DNA of 64,000 bases from assembly GCA_002633025.1 (NCBI GenBank), contig NMRB01000050.1:276698-340697 (forward strand), written 5' to 3'. The DNA comes from Notospermus geniculatus. Lineage: Eukaryota; Nemertea; Pilidiophora; Heteronemertea; Lineidae. A model generated the notes under the pieces. That model searched no databases. It was not told the DNA's origin and saw only the letters and a list, made by a program, of their open reading frames with translations. Position numbers and translations under genes: made by a program. This document shows positions 45,184 to 57,310 of this stretch, in pieces; within the stretch, counting starts at the first letter, position 1, and every line of letters begins with the position of its first letter.

Positions 45184-45924
45184 CTGTTAGGGAGCAGATA
45201 GTTTAGGAGAAGGTTCAAGATTTTTGCTTTTTCCCAGAACAATTCAACAAATAAAGGTCGTTTGTACTGAATTCAGAGATATAATTTCTCCAAGTATTGA
45301 CCCATGACAGATTACTTCTGATGATGAATTAATGCAACATTGGTTACCAAAACATTGCAGTGTTGTTTTATGATGGCATTTGAACAAAAAAAACAACGGC
45401 CATAATTTTCAATGAAACTGGAACAGGGAAATGCTGCTGAGAGTGGTTCCCAGAAGAATATGCTGTTTTGTATGAAATAGTTTGTGTTATACAACTATAA
45501 ACAGGAAGTTTTCTTTGAATCAAACAGGCAAATTCTAAAGGACTGCTGCAAAACAACAATGCTGGTATTATTGCGAAGTTTTCTTATGGTAATTGTATTA
45601 TAATACTATTTAACGAAATCAAGTGAATTCGCTTTGGAAATGTCGAGTTTGACAATTGGGTGGAAGGTCACATGGGTGGACATTGACCTCGTCCATCATC
45701 GCAAAACAAAAGAACACCAAAAATTATGTTGAGTTATGACGTGCAGTATTCATCCAATCATAACAATACATTTGTACTGGTAGAATAGGTTGAAACTTTG
45801 TACCACAAGAGGAATCCCAGGTTATATCTAGGATTTCAGAAGGGCACGGTGCAAACTTTGTAAAAAGGGCACTTCAACCTAGAAAAGGGCACTTTCTATA
45901 TCATTACCGGCGTCGTAACCCTGT

Positions 45925-46159
45925 TGGATTTTGGCCGGAGGTATGGAGTCCACGACAGGCTACTGTCCACCTGTGTGGGGTCTTTTGCTTGCCCTGGCAT
46001 AGACACTCAGGTACAAGGGCACGGCTTTTAGTCCCATCCGACGGACCCTGCATTAATGTTTCACAACTTTTTGTACATGCCTTCGCCCGGAGTCGAACCC
46101 GCGCCGACCCATTGTACAGTTTGGTTGTCAAGCGCGCTAACCACTCGACCACCGGGCAA
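45925..46159 (-). mobile_element. tRNA-derived SINE, family C
   Basis: The reverse strand shows an A-box-like 'gtggtcgagtggttagcgcg' and a B-box-like 'gggttcgactccggg'. The body, with 'aagggcacggcttttagtcc', is a distant relative of family B. Only one copy is in the window. Confidence 0.65.
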
Positions 46160-47099
46160 CATTTCTACTATTAGGGCCTACTAGTAAATGGAACTTGAGA
46201 AGCGGTTGTCATTAAAAGGTCTCTATAACTCCAGTCAACAGCCAATTTAAGCCAGTTTCTAAGGTGATATGGCCAAAAGGGACGATGACACAGGTTCTGG
46301 GGGTATTAAAACCTACACAGGCATGTAAAAAAATATGTTTTTAGGGGCACGGCACCCTAGGGAGTTCAAAAAGGGCACAGTGGCACCCCCTTTTCGCAGC
46401 ACGCCGGAGCACCTATCTAAAATGGCTTAGATATAACCCTGAATCCTTGACAGGGTACCTGAACCTTCAGGGTCCACATGAATGCTCCATCTTTTGCACT
46501 GTCATTATAGGGAGCGGTAGGAACCTTAATGGACCGAGTTTCTCAGGATGTTGGTCGAGTGTCACATCGCCATTTGAAATAACATTACAGCACATGCACC
46601 CAATGAAGCTTGCCTATGATTTCATAGGAATATTCCTTAGGATCACTTCCTTCAAACCTCGCCATGCCTTGCCATCAGTCTCCCTATTTCCTGACGCCTG
46701 TTTTGTCCGCTCTCAACAGCCCATAATTTGCTTGTCAAATTTTCTCAATCATCGCTGACTTTATATTGTTGTTGCCACGTTATCATCCAACTAATCAACA
46801 GCCGGGTCCGCCCTAATGATGCACGGACCATTGCTATGAGGGTACATTGGGTCCGTTAGACATTAAAGTGAACCTGACTTTATTATGGATTCAGTGTGCC
46901 CATACTAGAAATCTTGTGGCTAAAATAGATTTCTATTCTAAAGCACACTGCACAGTGCTGGATCCACGGCTTTATTGCTTTTCATGGTTGTTGATTATGT
47001 CAGAGGATGTAATGGACCCCTGTAGGAGCAAAACCGCCATAATATCCATCCTGGAACATCAGTGGTTCTTAGCGCTCGCTCCCTTCGTCACCGTGATAT

Positions 47100-47411
47100 C
47101 CATCCTGAGAACATCATCTTAGCACCCACTCCCTTCGTCACCGCACACACATTTGTGACCTGGCACAACAAAATGAGTCGGAATGCGCACAGAAGAAGAC
47201 CGAAGATGACACCAGACGACAATTACAGAAATCGACGAAGTCAAATTTCACAATGGGCAGACAATCCTGAAATCAACAAACCGTTGGTGTCACCTTGGAC
47301 ATGTTGGGTCTTCTTCTGTGCGTATTCCGACTCATTTTGTTGTGCCGGGTCACATTTGTGTGCGGTGTCGAAGGGAGCGAGCGCTGCTTGCCCCTGATGT
47401 TCTCAGGATGA
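47100..47411. mobile_element. 312-bp inverted repeat with arms of about 100 bp
   Basis: Outer 'catcctgagaacatc' pairs with 'gatgttctcaggatg'. Inner 'gcgcacagaagaagacc' (ending 47201) pairs with 'gggtcttcttctgtgcg' (from 47306). To the left (47049-47099) a partial direct duplicate of the left arm, with 'gctcccttcgtcaccg', precedes it. Confidence 0.7.
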
Positions 47412-47493
47412 TAAGATCAGTCCCAGGGCTAGTTTTCCCTCATTTCTCTTACTCCTTGGAGGCCGTACGCTTCGTGCCTATTTTATGCCCCAA

Positions 47494-47719
47494 TCACACT
47501 GAGCTAGTTCTCTGTAAATTTTGCCAAACGGGCGCGCTCAAACTGTCTGCGAACAGAGAGGACGTAGTGGCAACTTTTTACAGTCTTTTTATGAACTTCA
47601 TGGATGGGAAGGGTGCTCCAGAACATCGAGGCATTATTTTGCCAAGGGTTACACGTTCTAGCCCGTTTTACGATTTTTTTAGGACGGGGCAGGACATTTT
47701 GAGAACTACTTCAGTGTGA
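47494..47719. mobile_element. MITE with TCACACTGAGCTAG ends
   Basis: Left 'tcacactgagctagttctc' pairs with right 'gagaactacttcagtgtga'. It is the forward counterpart of the element that splits the SINE at 35782-36016. Confidence 0.75.
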
Positions 47720-48219
47720 CAGGCCCTTTACCTTCTGGTGAGAGAGTTTATTGATCAGAAGAGACGTTTTGGTTCTCATTCCATCAGCAGGATTTGAACC
47801 TGTGCCCTCCTGACTGCCAGTTTCCGGTATACATCACTAGAGTTTACATCCCATATTCCAGTTTCGTCTCTGGGGTTCCTTGGGTGTGCGTTGCACCCGA
47901 GGTCCCATACCGCCCAGGTCATGCAACCCAGGAGGGGTATGGGCGAGGGACGGTCTTAGAGACTCTTGTCGCACTTTTGCGACCCAGCCAGAGTCTACAT
48001 GTCCTGCAGCGTCTGCCTTGGCGATTGATAGTCTACTGCCAGTACCGGTATACATCACTAGAACTTTCCTTTATTTCTAACTCCTGGTACCCTGTTTCCT
48101 CTTTCCCCTTTTGATGAGGCATTGTCCTGAATAGACCTCCTTAATTCTCATTCCAAAGTTCGAATCAGAACTCCGCAGGTTCGAATCTTTCAACTTTTCA
48201 AGACTCGAACCTATGCCTT

Positions 48220-48519
48220 TAAAAGTTAAAGTTAAAGTTTTGGGTTTATAGTCTGATATCAACAACGGTAGAGGTGTTATCCGACTTTACACTTTAACCT
48301 CAGTCTATATCCTGACACCTTTCAGTAGAACTCAGATGAGGTGCTCATTCAGCGCTACAATCTGAGCATTTCAGACCGGTACCCATTTTATACACCTGGG
48401 TGGAGAGAGGCCAGTAAGGCAAAGAGACCTGCCCAAAGTCTCACGCCAGCAGCGGGATTCGAACCCGGGATCCTCTGACCGCTGGTCGGAGGCCCGAACC
48501 ACTACACCATCGTGGCTCC
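48220..48519 (-). mobile_element. tRNA-derived SINE, family A, copy 4
   Basis: Full-length reverse copy ending in 'ccactacaccatcgtggctcc', with B box 'gggattcgaacccggg' and tail 'gtctgatatcaacaacgg'. Confidence 0.8.
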
Positions 48520-49482
48520 TTTATGACAGCTAATCATACATACATCACTGTCTCCTACTTTGAGATCTTCTTCATCAGACCCTGTCACCATCATCTGGTC
48601 TCCCCTCTGTAACATTCCTGTAAGGGTTAATACTACATCTTCGATGGCCTTGGTCCAAAACCATGAGGTCAAGAACATCCCCCTCTTCCACGCAGGGGAC
48701 AAATTGTCTCGGCTATGGTTAATTTTAGATGCAAAATTACCTGTTGATGCTGTGAATGAAAATAGGTCCAGGAATAGACCGGCCTGTCATAGCCGCAGGA
48801 CCCATCCCTCTTCTGAATCTGCAGCTGATAAAGAAGGGGTACAGCAAATCTCTGCAGCCTAGCCATTGTGTAATTTCGTTTTAACCCCTTCTTTTTATGC
48901 AGTGTGAAGGGAAGGTGATGATTTTCAAGAGATCTCCTGTCAGTAGGCACTTCAGATTCTGAGGCATTCAAAGCTGATCAACACACTTACAAATTCATGT
49001 CTGTGACATCAACTGAGATGGACTCCGAAAGCTCACAGCACCAGTTTTGTCTCTAACTTTTTGTGCCAGGCAGGAAAATGCAGTTTACAGGTGGACAATT
49101 TGTTTAGAAAAGTTAGAAGTTCCTATGAAAATCCACATAAATCTTTTCAGCCAGGCACAAATTTACCAGACATGGCTCGTAGAGATAATCTCAGGCAATT
49201 TCGTAGTACCGGTATGTGCTACCAGCATTTGTGCTGTATCTCAAACTTGGCATGTTTGTCACTACAGCCTTTGATATCATATGTGACACTTCACCACCAA
49301 ACTCTGAAGTCGGCAGGTTGTCCAACGTTTTGTCAATTTCAGTACTAGCCCAAGTTTAGGCTTATTATCTGTCTTTTGTAAAATCTGAGTGATTACATTC
49401 CTTCCTATCTCCTGGAGTTATGTTGGTGTCACATGTCGAGTGTTGGCAAAGTTGCTTGCCTGAAGACACAAATAGAATTCTG

Positions 49483-49794
49483 CAGGGTTTCCGCCAGGAT
49501 TTTTTTCCAGGGTACGACCTGGGGGGGGGGGGGGGAAAAAAAATTTCAGAAAAAAATTTTAAAAATTTTTCTGAAACTTTTTTTTCTTCTGTTAATAATG
49601 GCCTCCAGAGTCATTTTTTACACCCCAAAATGCAAAATATATTAGTCTTCCTTCTGCATGAAAGTTGCATTTGAAATGTAACAAATTCAAGAAAAACATT
49701 ACTGAAGTGATTTTTTTCAGGGTAGTATATTGTACCCTCAAATTTCTTTAGGGTACTATATTTGTACCCAAAGTACCCTCTGGCGGGGACCCTG
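49483..49794. mobile_element. 312-bp MITE with CAGGGTTTCCGCCAG ends
   Basis: Left 'cagggtttccgccagg' pairs with right 'ctggcggggaccctg'. A G-run and A-run lie at 49519-49543, and paired 'agggtac' and 'gtaccc' words inside. This is the most complete copy of its family here. Confidence 0.7.
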
Positions 49795-50059
49795 GAGCTG
49801 GAGCTGAGTTCTCTGAGAGAACATGATAGCAGAAGACCTCTGACATTCTGAGTGCTGGTGTACTCAATGATGNTGATGCTGAATAGAAAGATGGAAGAAA
49901 CTGTACTGCTTACCTTCTTGAGCTATTGTGCAATGCTGACACTATAAACCCTTCAGCGGGATGCAACATGAACTTGGGGAAAAGGGACACATTTGTTTGC
50001 TGAATATTCACAAGGGGGCCCTGGTTGTTGCTCTTTTATGCCCTTAAAATTTTTGTGTA

Positions 50060-50191
50060 TCCAACATAGAGCACAAAAAACGACACACAAAATGATAGTA
50101 TAAGTAAAGTTGTCTCCGAATTTTGGAACATTTTTCCGGTTGGGGTCGAAAATTTGCAAAATTCGGAGACGACTCATGATATTATCAAAGG
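50060..50191 (-). mobile_element. Penelope-like short insertion, internally deleted
   Basis: The 132-bp insert is flanked by an exact 9-bp duplication TTTTGTGTA (50051-50059 and 50192-50200). Its left tail 'tatccaacatagagcac' matches the element at 54202. 'ttgtctccgaattttg' pairs with 'caaaattcggagacgac'. Only the 3' half of the hammerhead-like helix ('ggttggggtcgaaaattt') remains. Confidence 0.65.
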
Positions 50192-50752
50192 TTTTGTGTA
50201 CAAATTCTATGTCTCCCTCTTCCTTTTCTTATGCGATTGCCTTTTATGGTCATATTTTAACAATCAACTGTTCTTTGTATTTTCCAGAGCTGGCTAACAA
50301 CATATCCTTGAGATAAAAATCATAATGTTGATGATGCGCTGCCCTGCCAAAGGAAGTATGGAAGTCAAGGTCTCCCCAGTCGATGTATCCATATTTTTGT
50401 GGGACAATTTACCAAATTTGATGTCTCCTACGTCAAAACAGCATCTTTCCATATTGGAAGCTGAAGAAGTGTTGCATCATCGTGCATGGGAGTTAGGGAA
50501 CTGATGAGGACCTGACTTCTTCAGGATGGTGTTGAATTGAAGAACTGGTTGGTCCAGCTGTTATCTCATCAGTGGTGTAAATGTTGAAGGGTGATCTTTT
50601 TCCTTCACACAAATGGCAGCTATGAAGGATGACACGTGTTTTGTGTTCAAATCTAAACAGAATATCAGAGCAGCTTCTACAGCAAACCTTGTGATGTCCT
50701 TATGACAGCTATAAATGTGTAAATTACTACGTAAGGCCATTCTTTCTTTTTA

Positions 50753-50900
50753 TAATAGGGAGTTTGAGATCAGCGACTTATCACGGATCCTTATATGTAT
50801 ACGGATAGATTTCTGTACAACGAGGACAAATTTTGTGTACATTTCGATCCGTATACGTATAAGGATCCCTGATAAGTCGCTGATCTCAAACTCCCTATTA
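50753..50900. mobile_element. 148-bp palindromic MITE with arms of about 64 bp
   Basis: Left 'taatagggagtttgagatca' pairs with right 'tgatctcaaactccctatta'. Symmetry continues through 'cggatccttatatgtatacg', with few mismatches. Confidence 0.75.
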
Positions 50901-51809
50901 TTTGTTTGTTGTAAACCTAACATAGAAGATAGGAATAAAAATAATATTCAAAAAATAAAAAATCTAACCCAATCGCAGCAGGATCACGACAAATGAAGGC
51001 AAAACTGAAGCTACAATGCTGGACACATCACAGACCCAAACACGTCATGAAAGTATTACAATATGTGCAGTCTTGGGAACAGATATGTCATGCTTCCGAA
51101 TCCAATTCTGTCACTTTTATTTCGGATATCCAGGTTTTTAAAGATCGGGGGCAATAAAAAATGACAATTTTTCCAATTTTTTTTTCCGGAAAAGCCCAAA
51201 ACTAACATTGGCGGATCCACCAAACAAGTAATAAAAAACGAATGGCCTAATGTACAAGGACTTCTTTAACCACACTGCCACCTGTCAGCAGTTAATGTAT
51301 TCTCTTTTCTACAGGAAGAGGAAGTAAGGGTATTGATGCCCAAGAAGCCACAGGGTCTCAAAAAGGGTCTTAAGTCATCCTTCCTCTTGTCTTGTGTAAC
51401 TGTGTGCGAAAGCCTCACAGCCAAGAAGTTGCCCAACACACATCAACACAATTTGAATAATTCCTAGCTACAACAGGAAGTGGGGGAAATTTAGCATGTT
51501 TAAGGGTCTAAACAAGGGGCGCAAGTTATCCCCCTGAGCCGGCAGTCTTTGGGAACCATGCGTGTAATCGTTTCTCTAAGCTATAAACTGAAAGCAACAA
51601 TTGAATTACAAACTGTGGTCAAGTGTCATTTTGTCGGTCATCCTTAGCTTGGCGTCTTTTTACCACATGTTATTTCGATTTCTTGCATATTACGTAAGGG
51701 TCCTCCTTAGCGTGATGCATGCGACAAGTGTGTTTGCTGTGTTCAGAATGGAGTGTCAAAGGCCAATCCTGGGCAAGATTGAGGACCTCTTTGGTACACA
51801 ATAATTTGC

Positions 51810-51859
51810 TGGGGTCGAAAATTTGCGAAATTCAGAGACGACATTATACTTATACTTGT
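51810..51859 (+). mobile_element. 50-bp Penelope-like insertion starting inside the hammerhead helix
   Basis: An exact 11-bp duplication CAATAATTTGC (51799-51809 and 51860-51870) flanks only 50 bases. These begin 'tggggtcgaaaatttgcg' (the 3' strand of helix II and GAAA) and continue 'aaattcagagacgac', as in the larger copies. It is an extreme 5' truncation. Confidence 0.7.
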
Positions 51860-51989
51860 CAATAATTTGCAAGGGGGTTGTTTTACGTGGTAAGGTGTGT
51901 GGGGTTGATCTCGATTCTGGGTCAACATATGGGCTGATGTTGGGATACAAGGGATATGTTTTAGATCAGTTTGATAGATGAGATAGAGA

Positions 51990-52165
51990 GTAGGCTACTG
52001 CAGTATAGCGTAGCTGTACACGTATTTAGCAATGTATGATAGTACTGGCGTGTAGCCTAGGCCTGTACATGTATTAATGCACTTAGCAATGCACGACACT
52101 AGGTAGCCTACTGCAGTGTAGCCTAGGCCTGTAAATGAATTAATGCCTTTAGCAATGTATTAGCC
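51990..52165. repeat. Degenerate tandem repeat of about 70-80 bp
   Basis: 'tagcaatgtatga', 'tagcaatgcacga' and 'tagcaatgtatta' recur, each with a 'gtagcctaggcctgta' or 'gtagcctactgcagt' block between them. Confidence 0.6.
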
Positions 52166-52772
52166 TCAGTTGCATGCATCTGTGGAATGTTAACATGTGG
52201 ACAAAACATTTACCATCTTTACACTCAAACGTGATATCTAGTTAAATGCGCATAAAGGACTATATTTATCAAAATGTTCCAAATTTGGTGCAGAAGATGG
52301 TCAATTGGGTGAATCCTCCATTCTTGAGTGGCACTAGGACTAAAGGCGACAGCGCATCCTTTGTATCGGGCTAGGTCAAGTTGAGATTTAAATGATGGAG
52401 AGACATGGTGTCATGAAAGGAGGCGGGACAACATCAAGAAGATGCGCACATCAGGTGTTGTCCATGTCACCATCACAAGACCATGTGCAAACACTGTAAA
52501 TGCATGCAGCATGTAGTGTACTTTCTAGTCTAGTTGGAGTGGAATGACCGATACAATTTATTTCTAATTAAAGGCTTCTACAACATCTTCAGCATATTTT
52601 CGTGTCCCCTCTTCTCTCGAATGCCATCAAATTGCGATTTAACATTTCAGCTTTGTGCGATATGTTTGATGGTAGTCTGGCTTTCGGAAAGTGAGGAAGA
52701 AGCATTGGCTGAGACCTGAAAAGTGTGATGTGGACCTGGGTGTCTTAGATTATCATGTGGGGTTTCCATACA

Positions 52773-53095
52773 GGGCAGGTGGAGAGACCATATTCTTGAT
52801 GATATGGCTGCCGCTAAGGCCCTCAAAAACAAACACTTTTGCTTAGCTCCATGCAGCACTATGTGCTTTTGCTTAGCCCCTGTAGCCATGGTAGCCCCAC
52901 CAAAATATTGGTTCCACAAAATTCAGCATTTGCGTTGCTATCGTACAAAAAATCTTAAGGGCAGGTGGAGAGGTCATATTCTTGATGATATGGCTGCCTC
53001 TGAAGTCCTCAAAAACAAACACTTTTGCTTACATGTAGCTCCTTGCAACAATAAGTGCTTTTGCTTAGCCCCATGCAGCCCCACTAAAATCTTGA
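52773..53095. repeat. Direct duplication, period 186 bp
   Basis: 'gggcaggtggagag' with 'catattcttgatgatatggc' begins at 52773 and again at 52959. Both are followed by 'ctcaaaaacaaacacttttg' and a 'gcttttgcttagcccc' block that is itself repeated. Confidence 0.8.
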
Positions 53096-53736
53096 TTTGA
53101 CAACATTCAACGTTTGCATGATTGCTATGGGGTTTTGTACCAAAAATCTTGGATCAGGTGTCCACACCCACAAATTTGAAATCCTCATAGATAACTGCTG
53201 AGCCAAACTGATTCTATCTAACAATATTTTTGGTCCAAAATAGCTCTAAAATGCTGAGACCGGATCTTCTAAACAGGAGGCGTGAAACCCGAAATATCCC
53301 CTCTACCCGTCTCCCAGTCCAGTTCTTCCCACAGTAAATTCCACGATGTCCGTGTAAAATCTGTGCCAAAGGTTAACTGTAATCTGTTTTGATATCGAAC
53401 TGTAAATAAATTCACAATTCCCAAAAGTGACGATCACATGGAGTATTCCCCTAATATAGAGCTCACTGCAAACAGGATGTTTTCATTGGAGAGGTGTGCA
53501 AATAGATGAATTTGAAAATTGACCACTGGTCAGTAATTCCTGGGGTCACATTTGAATGCTGGGGTTATTACACCTGAATGTTATAATATTCTGATATCCA
53601 TGATTATTAACCCTTTTAACACCCAAAGCCCACCTGGATCGTGATGTTTCCAGGAACTTTTCTTCTGCATCTAACTGAAAATGTGTCCAAAACAGCAAAA
53701 TTGCAACTTTGGTCTGTGTTCATGTCGGCTTTTCAG

Positions 53737-53801
53737 GGCCGTATTTAGGGGGTGCAGGGGTGCAGTTGCCCCCCTCCCCCCCCCCCCCCCCCCATCCCCA
53801 A
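53737..53801. repeat. G-rich then C-rich low-complexity palindrome
   Basis: 'cagggccgtatttaggggg' is followed by a run of about 20 cytosines. The length of such a run is unreliable in an assembly. Confidence 0.5.
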
Positions 53802-54201
53802 GGCAAGGGAAATGTTCTAAATACTGCGCTCAACGAAAATTCCTTGAGAAAATCCTCAGAAAATTGCCAGAGTTTGCCATGATTTCAGTATCGGACCAGA
53901 GATTGGACCCTGTCGTGGCCGGACCCCATGATACAGAGATGTCACACTGATAAGCTGGTCCTGGACATGCTGAAGGAATGCGCGTCCATCCATTTAGAGG
54001 GCTATTTTCACCTGATCTTGTGTAACAGGTGCCACAGTTGACGAGTCCGTTACAATGGACGCATCAACATTGGGCGTCTTCTTTCTTGCTCCTGTAATTG
54101 CTGAATTAGGCCATGGCTGGACTGCCATCCATTACCGAAGTAGGATTTTTTGAGCTGACAAGATCTCGGTTAGATGTTTTTTGCCTTCCACAAATGAAGG
54201 A

Positions 54202-54447
54202 TATCCAACATAGAGCACAAAAAAACGACACAAAATGATAGTAAAAAGTCGTCTCCGATTTTCGCAAATTTTCGACCCCAATCGGGGTCTTCCTCAGGCA
54301 CTTTCTAGTCGAGATCCCTGAAGTGAGTCCCAGAAGAGCACTTTCTAAGTAGAGATCACTTGGATCTCGACTAGAAAGTGCCTGAGGAAGACCCCGGTTG
54401 GGATCGAAAACTTGCGAAATTCGGAGACGACTTTATGTTTACTACCA
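54202..54447 (-). mobile_element. Penelope-like insertion with two facing hammerhead-like motifs
   Basis: Arms 54248-54317 and 54362-54431 form a near-perfect 70-bp inverted repeat with a 44-bp spacer. Each contains the hammerhead-like core: plus strand CTGAGGA at 54382-54388 and GAAA at 54406-54409; minus-strand mirror at 54270-54297. The tail, 'tatccaacatagagcac', is on the left, so the element is reversed. Flanks 'caaatgaagga' and 'aaaatgtagga' could be a worn duplication. It is a different sequence subfamily from 17949-18181 but has the same architecture. Confidence 0.65.
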
Positions 54448-54460
54448 AAAATGTAGGAGG

Positions 54461-55237
54461 GAGTTTATTTGAACTTGAATGGCTATTCAACAGGATTCCC
54501 CGGGCAGGATTCAGTCAAGTCAAATGGCCCCCCAAAATGCAAGAAGAACAGTCATGGCAGTGACAAGGAAGACACAACGGACCAGACATTTTGGCCTTCG
54601 CAACAGTTGGAAAGCGTTCAAAAATCGCTGATGCAAGTCCGTTTTATTTAGGACAAAACATGAGGAAGCCTCGACTTATGGGCCATGGCAACCCAACCCT
54701 CTAACCACCGAACCCCATCTGTCACAGATGGATGCTGGCAACTTGATACGTATAAGCATTACAAATTTTGCAACAAATTCCTCCAAAGTTGCTTTCTTGG
54801 CCATTTAACTTTTAAACTGCTGGTGGTCTTCAATATTGTTGGATGAGGATCACTTGAGATTATGTGGGGTATTGATTTCGGGGTGCATTCTTCGCCTGTT
54901 GCTCTCATTCAGTTCAAAATGCTGAGCCTACAACTAATGAAAATTGCTTCTTGATACTCTGAAACAGTGGATGGTTTCATGCTTTTGTAAAACCAAGCCA
55001 TGGACCGTGCGTCACAATGGGACATCGGTGTTCCTGGTTGAGGATAGAGTTACAGGGGGATATCGCATGAATCTGTGGAAGATTAAACCGTGAAAGTGGC
55101 CGAGACCTTGCCTGGTGACGAGAAAGTTGTTGAAACTCTATCCCAATCCAGCAAGGGCTGCATCAGAGTGTAGCAAATCTTGGAGGAATGACACGTGTTG
55201 ACTACCCGGAAGATCTGACATGAGAAGCCTCTTCTCT
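54461..55237. other. No gene recognised
   Basis: Unremarkable sequence between the inverted-repeat insertion and the minisatellite. Confidence 0.4.
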
Positions 55238-56256
55238 GCTTTGTTGGTATGTGGTAAATTGGATGTTGTTCAGCGAAATTTTTAGATTTTTTACGCTGCT
55301 TTGTTGGTAGGCCCTATGTAGTAAATTGGATGTTGTTCAGAAATTCTTTACGTTTCTTCAAGCTGCTTTGTTGGTATGTGGTAAATTGGATGTTGTTCAG
55401 AAATTCTTTACGTTTCTTCAAGCTGCTTTGTTGGTATGTGGTAAATTGGATGTTGTTCAGAAATTCTTTACGTTTCTTCACGCTGCTTTGTTGGTATGTG
55501 GTAAATTGGATGTTGTTCAGAAATTCTTTACGTTTCTTCACGCTGCTTTGTTGGTATGTGGTAAATTGGATGTTGTTCAGAAATTCTTTACGTTTCTTCA
55601 CGCTGCTTTGTTGGTATGTGGTAAATTGGATGTTGTTCAGAAATTCTTTACGTTTCTTCACGCTGCTTTGTTGGTATGTGGTAAATTGGATGTTGTTCAG
55701 AAATTCTTTACGTTTCTTCACGCTGCTTTGTTGGTATGTGGTAAATTGGATGTTGTTCAGAAATTCTTTACGTTTCTTCACGCTGCTTTGTTGGTATGTG
55801 GTAAATTGGATGTTGTTCAGAAATTCTTTACGTTTCTTCAAGCTGCTTTGTTGGTATGTGGTAAATTGGATGTTGTTCAGAAATTCTTTACGTTTCTTCA
55901 AGCTGCTTTGTTGGTATGTGGTAAATTGGATGTTGTTCAGAAATTCTTACGTTTCTTTACGCTGCTTTGTTGGTATGTGGTAAAATTGGATGTTGTTCAG
56001 AAATTCTTTACGTTTCTTCAAGCTACTTTGTTGGTATGTGGTAAATTGGATGTTGTTCAGAAATTCTTTACGTTTCTTGACGCTGCTTTGTTGGTATGTG
56101 GTAAATTGGATGTTGTTCAGAAATTCTTTACGTTTCTTTACGCTGCTTTGTTGGTGTGTGGTAAATTGGATGCTGTTCAGAAATTCTTTACGTTTCTTCA
56201 AGCTGCTTTGTTGGTATGTAGTAAATTGGATGTTGTTCAGAAATTCTTTACGTTTT
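55238..56256. repeat. 60-bp minisatellite, about 17 units
   Basis: Units start 'gtaaattggatgttgttcag' and recur every 60 bases from 55321 to 56221, preceded by more diverged units from 55238. Six units (55441-55800) are identical with 'ttcttcacgctg'. The flanking pairs carry 'ttcttcaagctg'. The unit at 55921 has lost a T and the next junction has gained an A, so the register is restored. Because 60 is divisible by three, frames stay open on both strands without being genes. Confidence 0.95.
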
Positions 56257-57310
56257 GCACGTTATTCTGGTTGAAGCAGCCCTCGAACTCTGTCCAAAAA
56301 CTGCTCGTGGAGTTCAAAGGTAACCAACAGGGTCTCCTCAAAGGCATTCACGATTTTCTGGCTGCAACATCTTCACCGAGGCCTACGGTCACTCACACGG
56401 TCGGACTATGCTCCACTCAGAGCTGAAGGGATTAGATGGTTCGAGATGGGCTGCATACCTTCTGGGTAGCCATGCATTGCCGTATATTGAACTCCATTTT
56501 CCTGTTTGGGGAAGAAGCGCTCACCATTGATGTCTTGCACTCTGTGGCCAGTCATGCCAGATCCAGTCAACCATTTCCACATTCTATTGATGGCGTCTTC
56601 TCCTGGACCATCAGCTGAAGAAAGATAGAGTCATCTTCTCCCCTCCAGCCTGTCATGCCTGTTTCTCGTCAGTCTGCCAGTCTCCACACTCCTTTCATGG
56701 CATCTGGCTCCAGGGTATGTCAGAAAACCTCATGCAGATTATCCACGGAACGAATCCCAAAATGGGGAAAATATGCAAAAATCTTTGCCATTATCTCGAC
56801 CACATCTCACCATTTTTCTCCTAATTTCCCAAACTCTGCCCCGCTGGTGACATCCTTTGTTACTGTTTCATGCAACGACTGATTCTTTTGTCCATCTAAA
56901 TGGACCCCTCTGGAGACAAGGACCCTCTAATTAGTCATGAATGTACGTACAAATATTTATGATTTTAGCCACAGGGGGCATCGTGTACCCTGGCAGGGGG
57001 TACTGTTTCTAACCAGTGGCCGTGCTGCGTTGATGTCCAGGTTTGACTATTGAAACTGGACAGTTACTTTTATGATTGGATACTGTAAACGATGCGACAA
57101 ATCATTCCCCGATGTCTTGGTCCAGGTTCAGCAGATGTGCAAGGTGGCGATGCCGGAGGTGATTTTACCACTGTACCCAGATTCAAGGCCGCATATATGA
57201 TACCATGACAGCAACACAGCTGGAACGAAAAGGAAGCAACCCACGGATCATTCGAAACTTCGGGTCTTTCCGTCATTCTTCGGTAAAGAAATCTGGCACT
57301 GTTTCGAGCT
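56257..57310. other. No gene recognised
   Basis: A frame continues from the minisatellite to 56426 with non-repetitive residues (QPSNSVQKLLVEF and so on), but I see no splice signal or homology. Confidence 0.4.

Noticed and set aside
46080-46160. Minus-strand tRNA gene
   Set aside because: It has good A/B-box likeness but is continuous with a SINE-like body and lacks a clean 3' end and terminator.
55238-56256. Possible CRISPR array
   Set aside because: Units are joined directly with no unique spacers, and the genome is an animal one.
55326-56426. A 366-residue open frame made of 20-residue repeats, with another long frame on the opposite strand
   Set aside because: The 60-bp period keeps any frame without a stop open along the array, on both strands. 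There is no splice or start context, and the single-unit composition is not protein-like.
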